Assembly: GCA_003482905.1 (NCBI GenBank)
Contig: DMXM01000037.1
Coordinates: 1 to 51,408 of the forward strand
Direction: 5' to 3'
Source of the DNA: Elusimicrobiota bacterium
Lineage (GTDB): Bacteria > Elusimicrobiota > Elusimicrobia > Elusimicrobiales > UBA9959
Length of the DNA stretch: 51,408 bases
The position numbers and the translations under genes are program-made. Of this stretch, positions 41,051-48,358 are shown one piece after another. Below the pieces are notes generated by a model. It was not told where the DNA came from. It saw only the letters and a list, made by a program, of their open reading frames with translations, and searched no databases. Within the stretch, counting starts at the first letter, position 1, and every line of letters begins with the position of its first letter.

Positions 41051-42325
41051 ATGCTTAGGAAAGCCGTCTCAGTATTCGCAATCATCGCCGCAGTCTCAAC
41101 CATGGTGTCAGCTGAAATCTCTTTTGACGCCACCAACAAAACCACCCTTCAGCAGGAAATAGCCGGCCTGGAGCTGAGCGTCCCCGAGGCCGCCCCGGCC
41201 GTGGAAAAGGCCGTTCCCGCCAAGGCCGAGAAGGAATGGACCGTAATGGTCTTCATTAACGCCAAGAACAACCTTGAGAAGTACGGCCTCCTGGACGTTA
41301 ACGAGATGGAAAAGGTCGGTTCCTCCGACAAGGTCAATATAGTTGTGGAAATGGGCCGCATAAGCGGCTATGCTGCCAATGACGGCGACTGGAAGACCAC
41401 CCGCCGCTACCTTATAAAGAAAGATACAGACTTCGCCAGGATAACTTCCCCCGTGATAACGGACCTGGGCAAGACGGACATGGGCGACTACAAAACCCTG
41501 GTGGCCTTCGTGAACTGGGCCAAAGCCGCCTACCCCGCCAAGAAATATATGCTGGTGGTCTGGAACCACGGTTCCGGCTGGGACAAGTCCCGCGCCATGG
41601 ACGTCACCAAGGGCATTTCATACGACGACGAGACCGGCAACCACATAAGCACCCCGCAGCTGGGGCTGGCCCTTAAGGAAATGGGCGGCGTGAACGTATA
41701 CGGCTCCGACGCCTGCCTTATGCAGATGCCGGAAGTGACCTATGAAATAAGGAATTACGCCGAATATATAGTGGGTTCGGAAGAGACCGAGCCAGGCGAC
41801 GGATACACTTACGACCTGTTTGTGGGGCCCCTGGTCGCCAATCCCACCATGACCCCGGCCGAACTGGGCAAGGTGGCCGTGGACGGTTATAGCGACCATT
41901 ACCAGGCGATCAGGCAGGGTTCTACCCAGAGCCTGCTCGCGACCGCGGCCCTGACCGGCTTTGTGCCCATGATCAACGACTTCGTGAAAGCCGCCATGGC
42001 CACCGGAGAGAAAGCGCTGGCGAAGGGCGCCGCCGCCGGCTCCCAGAGCTACGCCGTCTTCGAGAATAAGGACATGTGGCACTTCCTTCACCGTTACGCC
42101 GCCACCACCATGAGCGCGGACGTGAAGGCCAAGGCCCAGGCGCTGAAGGCTTACCTGGACGGTACCCTTATCGTACACAACCGCGTGAACGGGGAATACG
42201 CCGACGGTTTCAGCCACGGCCTGTCCGTCTATATGCCCAGCTACGACTTCAACAACGACTACAATGAATTAGCCTGGGCCAAGGACGCCCAGTGGGACGA
42301 GTTTATAAAGTGGTACCAGAAATAA
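41051..42325 (+). CDS. Secreted clostripain-family (C11) cysteine peptidase, paralogue 1
   Basis: The 424-residue protein has a signal peptide (MLRKAVSVFAIIAAVSTMVSA), a short propeptide-like region, and the C11 catalytic core. It opens KEWTVMVFINAKNNLEKYGLLDVNEME, with catalytic His173 in VVWNHGSGW and catalytic Cys222 in YGSDACLMQMPEV. SEETEPGDGYTYD follows. C11 peptidases typically cleave after Arg or Lys. I chose the start at 41051, after CAGGAGGAAGTA. It has its own promoter and terminator and is followed by a close paralogue. Confidence 0.9.
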   Translation: MLRKAVSVFAIIAAVSTMVSAEISFDATNKTTLQQEIAGLELSVPEAAPAVEKAVPAKAEKEWTVMVFINAKNNLEKYGLLDVNEMEKVGSSDKVNIVVEMGRISGYAANDGDWKTTRRYLIKKDTDFARITSPVITDLGKTDMGDYKTLVAFVNWAKAAYPAKKYMLVVWNHGSGWDKSRAMDVTKGISYDDETGNHISTPQLGLALKEMGGVNVYGSDACLMQMPEVTYEIRNYAEYIVGSEETEPGDGYTYDLFVGPLVANPTMTPAELGKVAVDGYSDHYQAIRQGSTQSLLATAALTGFVPMINDFVKAAMATGEKALAKGAAAGSQSYAVFENKDMWHFLHRYAATTMSADVKAKAQALKAYLDGTLIVHNRVNGEYADGFSHGLSVYMPSYDFNNDYNELAWAKDAQWDEFIKWYQK

Positions 42326-42346
42326 TTATCTGTCCTGGTGACGGAG

Positions 42347-42377
42347 GGGCCGGCTGGAAACAGCCGGCCCTTTTTTT
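42347..42377 (+). terminator. Rho-independent terminator of clostripain paralogue 1
   Basis: GGGCCGGCTG (42347-42356), loop GAAA, CAGCCGGCCC (42361-42370), then seven T. This is a textbook terminator 21 bases after the stop. Confidence 0.93.
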
Positions 42378-42429
42378 ATCCCCTTAAGCCTGGGCCATAG
42401 GGCCCAGGGCCCCGAGGGTCCCTGGTCCC

Positions 42430-42457
42430 TTGTGGAAAATTAAGGTTGGTGTAGAAT
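42430..42457 (+). promoter_or_regulatory. Probable promoter of the second clostripain-family gene
   Basis: TTGTGG (42430-42435) and TAGAAT (42452-42457) with a 16-base spacer lie 42 bases before the ATG. Directly upstream is a GGGCCC-rich stretch with the shared TAGGGCCCA. Confidence 0.5.
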
Positions 42458-42499
42458 ATAAGTATGTTCAACGCCGCGCTCAAGATTACGGAGGTTTAC

Positions 42500-43813
42500 A
42501 TGATACGCAAAATATCGCTGTCGGCCCTGACCGTCTCCATGTTCGCTTCGCTCGTTTCAGCCGGGATAGGTTTCGACGGCGTGGGGATCTCCGATCTCAG
42601 GCAGGAGATATCCAATATGGACGTCGCCGCCCCGGCAGAGGCCGTGGAGAATGGCCTTCCCCCCAACTGGCTTATGGGGAACAAAACGCCCAAGGAATGG
42701 ACCATAATGGTTTTTGTAAACGGCAAGAACGACCTTGAGCCCTTCGCCATGAAGGATATGAATGAGATGGAGATGGTAGGTTCCTCCGACAAGGTGAATA
42801 TAGTGGTGGAGACCGGCCGGATAGCCGGTTATGACAACTCCGACGGCGACTGGAAAGGCACGCGCCGCTTCCTTATGACCAAGGACAAGAACGCCTCCAA
42901 GGTAACTTCCAAAGTAGTCCAGGATCTGGGCAAGGTGGACATGGGCGACTACAAAAGCGTGATGGCTTTCGGGAATTGGGCCAAGGCCAATTACCCCGCC
43001 AAGAAATATATGCTGATAGTTTGGAACCACGGCTCCGGCTGGGAAAAGGGCCTGGGTTCCGCCCGGATGAACAAGGGGATTTCATATGACGAGGAGACCG
43101 GCAACCACCTTGATACCCCCCAGCTGGGCCTGGCCCTCAAGGGGATGGGCGGAGTTAACGTGTACGGCTCTGACGCCTGCCTGATGCAGATGGCGGAGGT
43201 CGACTACGAGCTCAAGGATTCCGTGGAGTATATAGTGGGCTCCGAAGAAACCGAGCCCGGCGACGGCTATACCTACAATACCTTCCTGGCGCCAGTGGTT
43301 GCCAGGCCCGCCATGACCCCCGCGGAGCTGGCGAAAGTGGCCGTGGACGCCTATAGCGACCATTACAAGGCGCAGCGGGAGGGTTCCACCCAGAGCTATA
43401 TAAAGGCGGCCGCGGTGCCCAAGCTGCTCACCCTGTCCAACGCCTTCGTCTCGGCCGTGATCAATTCCGGAGACAAGGCCCTTGTCAGGAATGCCCGCGA
43501 CGGCGCGATGAAGTACGCTATAGAGGAGAACAAAGACCTTTACGACTTCGCCCGCCTGGTGGTGGAAGGCACGAAGAACGCCGAGGTTAAAAAGGCCGGC
43601 AATGAACTTATGACATTCATCACTACGGAACTGGTGATGCACAACCGCACCAACAATTCGGAGGGCGGCTGGGGCGGCGTAGTCAAATATTCCCTCTCCA
43701 AAGGCATAGCGGTGTACCTGCCTTCCTCCGTGGCGGGGCCCGGCTACTCGGCCCTGCAGTGGGCCAAGGTCTCTAACTGGGACGACCTCATAACCTGGAT
43801 GAACCAGCGGTAA
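42500..43813 (+). CDS. Secreted clostripain-family (C11) cysteine peptidase, paralogue 2
   Basis: The 437-residue protein is collinear with the preceding gene and clearly paralogous: signal peptide MIRKISLSALTVSMFASLVSA, core KEWTIMVFVNGKNDLEPFAMKDMNEME, catalytic His177 in IVWNHGSGW, catalytic Cys227 in YGSDACLMQMAEV, and SEETEPGDGYTYN. It differs mainly in the linker after the signal peptide and in a longer C-terminal segment (NNSEGGWGGVVKYSLSKGIAVYLPS). The ribosome binding site is ACGGAGG. A separate promoter and terminator suggest independent control of the two copies. Confidence 0.9.
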   Translation: MIRKISLSALTVSMFASLVSAGIGFDGVGISDLRQEISNMDVAAPAEAVENGLPPNWLMGNKTPKEWTIMVFVNGKNDLEPFAMKDMNEMEMVGSSDKVNIVVETGRIAGYDNSDGDWKGTRRFLMTKDKNASKVTSKVVQDLGKVDMGDYKSVMAFGNWAKANYPAKKYMLIVWNHGSGWEKGLGSARMNKGISYDEETGNHLDTPQLGLALKGMGGVNVYGSDACLMQMAEVDYELKDSVEYIVGSEETEPGDGYTYNTFLAPVVARPAMTPAELAKVAVDAYSDHYKAQREGSTQSYIKAAAVPKLLTLSNAFVSAVINSGDKALVRNARDGAMKYAIEENKDLYDFARLVVEGTKNAEVKKAGNELMTFITTELVMHNRTNNSEGGWGGVVKYSLSKGIAVYLPSSVAGPGYSALQWAKVSNWDDLITWMNQR

Positions 43814-43830
43814 ACCGTACATTGACGTAA

Positions 43831-43867
43831 AAAACGGCCGCCCCCTCTGAAAGGGGGCGGCCGTTTT
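43831..43867. terminator. Terminator after clostripain paralogue 2
   Basis: AAAACGGCCGCCCCC (43831-43845) pairs perfectly with GGGGGCGGCCGTTTT (43853-43867), loop TCTGAAA. A/T flanks on both sides allow use from either direction; the converging gene ends at 43934. Confidence 0.88.
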
Positions 43868-43933
43868 GCTGGCAGGGCCGTCTTTTTACATCTTGTTCTT
43901 CATCTGGCGCGTCTTACTTGAAGAGCATTTAAA

Positions 43934-45439
43934 TCAGGCCCGTTCGTTCGCCGGGGCGGCCGCGGCGGCGCCGCCGGCGGACGCCGGGGAGCAAGCGGCG
44001 TAGCCGCCCTTTTCCGGCTCTATTTCGCGGGCCCTGGCCAGTTCGCAGGAGCGCTTCTTTTCCGCCCTGCCTATAAAATATATGGCGATGAACATCAAGG
44101 TAAGGCCTATCCAGTCTTCGGCCTTGGGGGCTTTCTGTCCGGGGATAAGCCAGAATACCAGTATGGTGGCCGCGGTGCCGGCTATCAGCGAGGTGAGGCG
44201 GTTGACCAGCCCGGCGAAAGTGGCGGTGCGGCCTTTGAACATGAACAGAAAAACCGAGAAGAAGGCCGCCGCGCCGAAAGGCAGGCCGGCGCCGATGGTG
44301 AGCAGCCATTTCGGGGTGGGGTTTTTGGCGGCGTCCGAGAATTGGAAGGCGAAAGTCTTTCGCACTCCGGCCACCGGCTTGTCCAGCGCTTGAACCGCGG
44401 CTTCGAACGCCTCGGGTTCTGTCTTCCCGCCGGCTAGCAGGGAGGCGGCGGCAACAAGGGCCTCTTCGGTTTCCGCGCGCTGGGCGGGGGTGAACTTGGA
44501 GGTGTCGGAGGCCAGCAGGTTTTCGGCCTCCTGCATGGCGGCGCAGAGCGTGACGCGCTCCAGGGAAGCCGCCGCCTGCGCGGCAACGGGGGCGGCTATC
44601 GGCGTGAACGGCAGTTCGGCCGGCTTGTTGACCGCGCGGAAGAATATGAAGCCGGCCAGCACCAGGGCCAGCGTGGAGGCGATCTGCTCCACGGCGAAAA
44701 AGCCTTTGGTGTCGTAAACGGCGCCCGGCTTGCGGGTGTTCTTATAATAGTTGAATATGTAGATGCGTATGGAATAGGCCGTCAGGTAGAAGGCCAGTAT
44801 GGTCATGGCGGCCGCGTTGCCCAGGAAGTCGAAGCTGGATTTGTCGAACACGAACAGCTGCGGGAAGAAAGCGGCGTAGTCGCCGGTGGCCTGCGCCACG
44901 GCGGTGGCGCCCTTGAAATTCAGCATCTGCAGGGCCACGGCGCACAGGGCTATGACCACGCCCATGTTCTCTTCCCAGTACACTTTCTTGTGCAGGATGC
45001 CCTGCCGGATCTGTATGGCGTCGACAACGCGGCTTATTATTATGACGCTGGCCCGCATAATTATCATGGCCACCATCACGGAGATGGGGAGCACGTACAT
45101 CAGGGTGGTGGTGGGGATAATTACGGCGGTGCAGATGCCGGAGGGGATTATATAGAGGAATTCGCGGGGCATACTGACGCCCAGGACCTCTATTTTACCG
45201 GCCGACTGGAATTTGTACCAGCCCCAGACAAGCACCACCGCGTTGCAGACCAGCATGCCGCCTATGGTGTTGTAGAAGGTGTACTGGATGCCGTCCACGC
45301 CGAGCGTTTTGGCGAAGTACTTGGCCAGGAAGCCGGTTATCACGTACAGGCCGAAATAACCGAAGGAAAGCTGCAGCAGCCTTTCGGTGGTCCCTTCGTG
45401 GGTTTTTTGCGTGAAAACAGTGTTCAGTGTTTTTAACAT
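43934..45439 (-). CDS. Polytopic membrane protein with a soluble insertion, function unknown
   Basis: The 501-residue protein has about ten hydrophobic helices: six or seven before residue 280 and the rest after 380. The first half (FYNTIGGMLVCNAVVLVWGW, TTTLMYVLPISVMVAMIIMRASVIIISRVVDAI, ENMGVVIALCAVAL) recalls drug/metabolite (DMT) transporters, but the match is only by eye. Residues of about 285-375 form a helical soluble segment rich in Ala/Glu, and the tail ends in a low-complexity Ala/Pro run. GAGAGG precedes the ATG. A transport role is a guess. Confidence 0.6.
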   Translation of the reverse strand: MLKTLNTVFTQKTHEGTTERLLQLSFGYFGLYVITGFLAKYFAKTLGVDGIQYTFYNTIGGMLVCNAVVLVWGWYKFQSAGKIEVLGVSMPREFLYIIPSGICTAVIIPTTTLMYVLPISVMVAMIIMRASVIIISRVVDAIQIRQGILHKKVYWEENMGVVIALCAVALQMLNFKGATAVAQATGDYAAFFPQLFVFDKSSFDFLGNAAAMTILAFYLTAYSIRIYIFNYYKNTRKPGAVYDTKGFFAVEQIASTLALVLAGFIFFRAVNKPAELPFTPIAAPVAAQAAASLERVTLCAAMQEAENLLASDTSKFTPAQRAETEEALVAAASLLAGGKTEPEAFEAAVQALDKPVAGVRKTFAFQFSDAAKNPTPKWLLTIGAGLPFGAAAFFSVFLFMFKGRTATFAGLVNRLTSLIAGTAATILVFWLIPGQKAPKAEDWIGLTLMFIAIYFIGRAEKKRSCELARAREIEPEKGGYAACSPASAGGAAAAAPANERA

Positions 45440-45501
45440 GGAATGCCTCTCGCACTGGATTTAAGTATTTAACCGCCCCGTCCCGCGCGCGTTTGAAAAT
45501 G

Positions 45502-45918
45502 TCAGGGCTTGGGCGCCCGCTTGCGGGAAAGCTCGGCTGCTTTTCTTATCTTGGCGATCAGAGTGTCGAGGTCGAAGGGTTTAACCAGGTAGTCCATCGC
45601 GCCGAAAAGCAGGGCGTCGTTAAGGGTGGCGGCGTCGTTAAGGCCGCTGACCGCGATTATGGGGATGTGGGCGGCGGCGTCTTTGGAGCGGATGTCCCCC
45701 ATCAGGCTTATGCCGTCCAGGCCCGGCATCATGATGTCCATCAGTATTACGTCGGGGAGCGTGCCTGGCCCGGCCTGCGAGAAAAACTCGCGGGCCTTTT
45801 TCGGGTCGGAGAAGGCGGCCACTTCCATGCCGGCGGAGGCCAGGCCGGTCTCGTAAATTTCAAGAATGGTCTCGTCGTCGTCGACCGCGGTCACTTTTAT
45901 ACGCTGTTCTTCTGTCAT
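45502..45918 (-). CDS. Single-domain response regulator (CheY-like receiver)
   Basis: The 138-residue protein is one receiver domain: acidic pocket VDDDE (13-15), phospho-Asp61 in VILMDIMMPGLDG, switch Ser in IIAVSGLND and Lys in DYLVKPFD. No output domain is attached, so it acts through protein contacts or a phosphorelay, perhaps with an orphan hybrid kinase such as the one at 37808 (speculative). Its ATG lies 6 bases after a TAAAAT box, with no Shine-Dalgarno. Confidence 0.93.
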   Translation of the reverse strand: MTEEQRIKVTAVDDDETILEIYETGLASAGMEVAAFSDPKKAREFFSQAGPGTLPDVILMDIMMPGLDGISLMGDIRSKDAAAHIPIIAVSGLNDAATLNDALLFGAMDYLVKPFDLDTLIAKIRKAAELSRKRAPKP

Positions 45919-45924
45919 AGGCTT

Positions 45925-45930
45925 ATTTTA
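45925..45930 (-). promoter_or_regulatory. -10-like TAAAAT 6 bases before the response-regulator ATG (leaderless signature)
   Basis: On the minus strand TTAAAAT is followed by AAGCCT and the ATG at 45918. There is no Shine-Dalgarno. Confidence 0.45.
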
Positions 45931-45936
45931 ACAAAA

Positions 45937-46752
45937 TTAAGGGCGCCGGTAACCAGCCCGACCGGCCCCGCGGGCGGCGGGTCTTTTTCCTCCCGGCCGC
46001 GAACGTGCCGCGTCTATCACCCGGCATTTAAAGGTGCCGCGCGTGCTGGGCAGATAAAAAAGGGCGCGCAGGCCGTACAGCCGCATGGCGGTGACGAAGT
46101 CCTGAAGTTCTCTGACTTCGGCCTCGGTTTCCAGCGGCACCAGGCGGTGGGGCTCCTTGATGGCGGCCATCAGAGGCTTTATCCGGCTGATATCCTCTGT
46201 TTCTATGTACTTTATTTCCCCGTCCACCGCTATCTCCCCGCGGAAAGCGTCCAGGGCTTCGCCTTTCAGCGGTTCCGCGCACAGGAAGGCGCTCAGGGCC
46301 GTTTCCGGGGGCAGCGCGGCGGCGGCTTTTTTCACCTCGCCGAACGCGTGGGCGAAGGCCTCGCCGAAATCGCCAAGGGGGGCTTCGGTGCGGGCGAGTT
46401 CGCCGCTTACATAGGCGGAGATCCGGAGCACGTCGCCGTCGTAGGCAACCATCCGGCTCCGCTTTACGCTCTGGGAATTGATTATTTCCGAATTGTCTAT
46501 TTCCCGGAAGAAGTCCCTGACCAACTGCGGCTTTACGATCCCCCGGCGGGTCAGCAGTCTCTTCCGCGTTTCCTCGCGCATTATGGCCCGGCCGTCCTGC
46601 GCCAGCTCCAGATAATACTCGCCGCCGGTCTTCGGCGAGAGGATCGTCATCCACGCGGCTTTGACGGAACCGCGCTGCTCAGGCGGCCGGAACGCGGCCA
46701 GGGTCGCGGCGCAGGCGGCCAGGACTGCGATTATAGCCAGGTTACGCGTCAT
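45937..46752 (-). CDS. Exported protein of unknown function
   Basis: The 271-residue product has an N-terminal membrane anchor or signal sequence (MTRNLAIIAVLAACAATLAAF). The body contains YYLELAQDGRAIMREETRKRLLTRRGIVKPQLVRDFFREIDNSEI, then beta and helix segments and a basic, Gly/Arg-rich tail (SRPGGKRPAARGAGRAGYRR). I recognise no family. Its start overlaps the MauE/DoxX-like gene's end by 11 bases, so it belongs to the dsbA-like operon. Confidence 0.6.
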   Translation of the reverse strand: MTRNLAIIAVLAACAATLAAFRPPEQRGSVKAAWMTILSPKTGGEYYLELAQDGRAIMREETRKRLLTRRGIVKPQLVRDFFREIDNSEIINSQSVKRSRMVAYDGDVLRISAYVSGELARTEAPLGDFGEAFAHAFGEVKKAAAALPPETALSAFLCAEPLKGEALDAFRGEIAVDGEIKYIETEDISRIKPLMAAIKEPHRLVPLETEAEVRELQDFVTAMRLYGLRALFYLPSTRGTFKCRVIDAARSRPGGKRPAARGAGRAGYRRP

Positions 46753-47206
46753 GCGGCCCGACCAGCCGGTCCGCGGACATGCTGCTGCCGTATCTGAAGG
46801 CCGCCCAGGCCAGGACGATCAGGCCGATGTTCTGGATGAATTCGCGGGTAATGGAGTTGCCGCCGCCGCTGCCGAAGCAGCCGCAGGAGGTTATTGGCAG
46901 GCCGCGCAGCCAGGCCTGGGCCAGCATGAATTCGAAGAACAGCAGCATGGCGCCGTTGAACAGGGCGGAGAACCTGGTGAATATGCCGGCGGCCAGCAGC
47001 AGCCCGGCGTAGAGCTCTATCCACGGGAAAACATAAGCGGACCAGAGGGCCAGCTTAGGGGTAAGCAGGCGGTAGCTCTCTATGGCGTAGGCGAATTCCT
47101 CGGCCGGGGCCAGTGCCTTGATGACGCCGGCGTATATGAATACCCCGCCCAGTATTAAACGGGCCAGCAGGCCCGCCAGTTCTTTAGCGGTGGGTTTTGT
47201 GGTCAT
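46742..47206 (-). CDS. MauE/DoxX-like redox-associated membrane protein
   Basis: The 154-residue protein has four membrane helices: ARLILGGVFIYAGVIKAL, a middle pair (LWSAYVFPWIELYAGLLLAAGIF and FNGAMLLFFEFMLAQAW), and IGLIVLAWAAF. It has a CGCFG motif at 108-112, as in MauE-type DoxX relatives that work with thiol-disulfide proteins. The DsbA-like gene directly upstream overlaps it by 4 bases, so the two probably form an electron or thiol relay across the membrane (inference from family and context). Confidence 0.82.
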   Translation of the reverse strand: MTTKPTAKELAGLLARLILGGVFIYAGVIKALAPAEEFAYAIESYRLLTPKLALWSAYVFPWIELYAGLLLAAGIFTRFSALFNGAMLLFFEFMLAQAWLRGLPITSCGCFGSGGGNSITREFIQNIGLIVLAWAAFRYGSSMSADRLVGPHDA

Positions 47207-47844
47207 GGTTTTGCCGCGCTCCTGAGCACGTTGTCGAACTTCATGGCCTGGTCTATCAGCTGGGCCGAGCCGACCGCGCGCCGCCCGTTCACAAAGAAGG
47301 TGGGGGTGGCGTTAACGCCTTTTACGTCGCCCTCGGCGATTTCGAGTTTCAGGCGTCTGAGGGTTTCAGGGGCGTCCGAGCAGGCCAGCATCTTGGGCCA
47401 GTCCAGCTTGAGCTGGCGGGCGTAGGCCTGGAATTCTTTGGGCTCCTCTTTGGTCTGGGCCCATTTTTCCTGGCCGGCGAACAGCAGCTCCGCGTATTCC
47501 TTGAACCTGCCCTGCTCCCCGGCGCAGTCGGCGTAGGCGGCGGCGCGCAGGGACCAGAGGTGGATGCCGGTGAGGGGAAAATGTTTAAAGTGAACGCGCA
47601 GCCCGGCGCCGAATACCCGCATCATTTCGTCTATTTTTTCGGCGGCGTGGCGGCAGGCGGGGCAGGCGAAGTCCGTATATTCGTATATCTGTACCGGCGC
47701 GCCGGCCGGGCCGAAAGCGCGGTAATCCGGCACGGCCATGGTGGGCCCCAGGTTGAACTGGCGCGCGAGCAGCACGGCCAGGGTTGAGAGGAAAATAAGC
47801 AGAGTTGCCAGCGCCAGCAGCCGCGCGTTCTTGCGTTCTATCAT
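47203..47844 (-). CDS. DsbA-family thioredoxin-fold protein (membrane-anchored disulfide oxidoreductase)
   Basis: The 213-residue protein has an N-terminal membrane anchor (residues 8-28), then a DsbA/DsbG-type thioredoxin domain. The active site is Cys61-Pro-Ala-Cys64 in EYTDFACPACRHA, followed by a helical insertion and the cis-Pro loop VNATPTFFVNG. It should form or isomerise disulfides in exported proteins, of which the window has several. I start it at 47844 (MIERKNARLL), where TATAAT lies 6 bases upstream; a frame start at 47862 would lie upstream of that -10 box. Confidence 0.9.
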   Translation of the reverse strand: MIERKNARLLALATLLIFLSTLAVLLARQFNLGPTMAVPDYRAFGPAGAPVQIYEYTDFACPACRHAAEKIDEMMRVFGAGLRVHFKHFPLTGIHLWSLRAAAYADCAGEQGRFKEYAELLFAGQEKWAQTKEEPKEFQAYARQLKLDWPKMLACSDAPETLRRLKLEIAEGDVKGVNATPTFFVNGRRAVGSAQLIDQAMKFDNVLRSAAKP

Positions 47845-47850
47845 ATAAGA

Positions 47851-47856
47851 ATTATA
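47851..47856 (-). promoter_or_regulatory. -10 box TATAAT 6 bases before the dsbA-like ATG (leaderless signature)
   Basis: On the minus strand GGTATAAT is followed by TCTTAT and the ATG at 47844. There is no Shine-Dalgarno and no clear -35 box. Confidence 0.5.
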
Positions 47857-47936
47857 CCGCAACTCCCTCGTGGAAATCTACTTATAAAGAGAAGGGCTGC
47901 GAAGAACTCCGTTGGGGTGTCGCCAATGCAAGTTCA

Positions 47937-48094
47937 GGGGCCTGGCAAGGGGGCCGGAACGCAAAAACGGTGTCAAGAAAGTGGCTTACTGCCACACGCA
48001 CACCGTGCTCGCACCTCCCCGCCTCGCCCTCCGCGCTTACGCAAGCGTCGGGCTCCGGCAGGGTTTTGCTAACCCGGTCCCCTTGTCAGGCCCC
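47937..48094 (+). repeat. Dispersed intergenic hairpin element, copy 3
   Basis: The 5' arm (47937-47957: GGGGCCTG, G, CAAGGGG, G, CCGG) pairs with the 3' arm (48074-48094: CCGG, T, CCCCTTG, T, CAGGCCCC). All 21 positions pair if the two G-T contacts count as wobbles. The core matches copy 1 closely (GTGTCAAGAAAGTG, CGCACACCGTGCTCGCAC, GCGCTTACGCAAGCGTCGG, GGGTTTTGCTAACCC). It lies between the dsbA-like gene's upstream end and the 3' end of the DUF167 gene. Confidence 0.85.
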
Positions 48095-48121
48095 CGACTG
48101 GGCTTCTCGCGGATTTATATA

Positions 48122-48358
48122 CTATTTTTCTATTTCGGGAGAGATGATCTTTACTATTTTGGCGGGGGAGGTGGCGCCTTTGATTAGCATTATTTTTTTA
48201 ACGTCTATGCCCAGGGCGATGGACAGCTGGCGCAGGGCGGAGGCGTTGGCCAGGCCCCGCTCCGGCGGGGACTTGGTCCAGATCTCGTAGGCGTCGGGGG
48301 CCTTCTTGAGCAGTTTGTCCCGCCGCGCGCCCGGGTGGACTTTAAGTTTGATGAACAT
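48122..48358 (-). CDS. DUF167/YggU family protein
   Basis: The 78-residue protein matches the small YggU/DUF167 family: MFIKLKVHPGARRDKLLKK, then PPERGLANASALRQLSIALGIDVKKIMLIKGATSPAKIVKI. The molecular role of the family is not established. Its ATG overlaps the gpmI stop by one base (TAATG), so the two are coupled. Confidence 0.88.
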   Translation of the reverse strand: MFIKLKVHPGARRDKLLKKAPDAYEIWTKSPPERGLANASALRQLSIALGIDVKKIMLIKGATSPAKIVKIISPEIEK

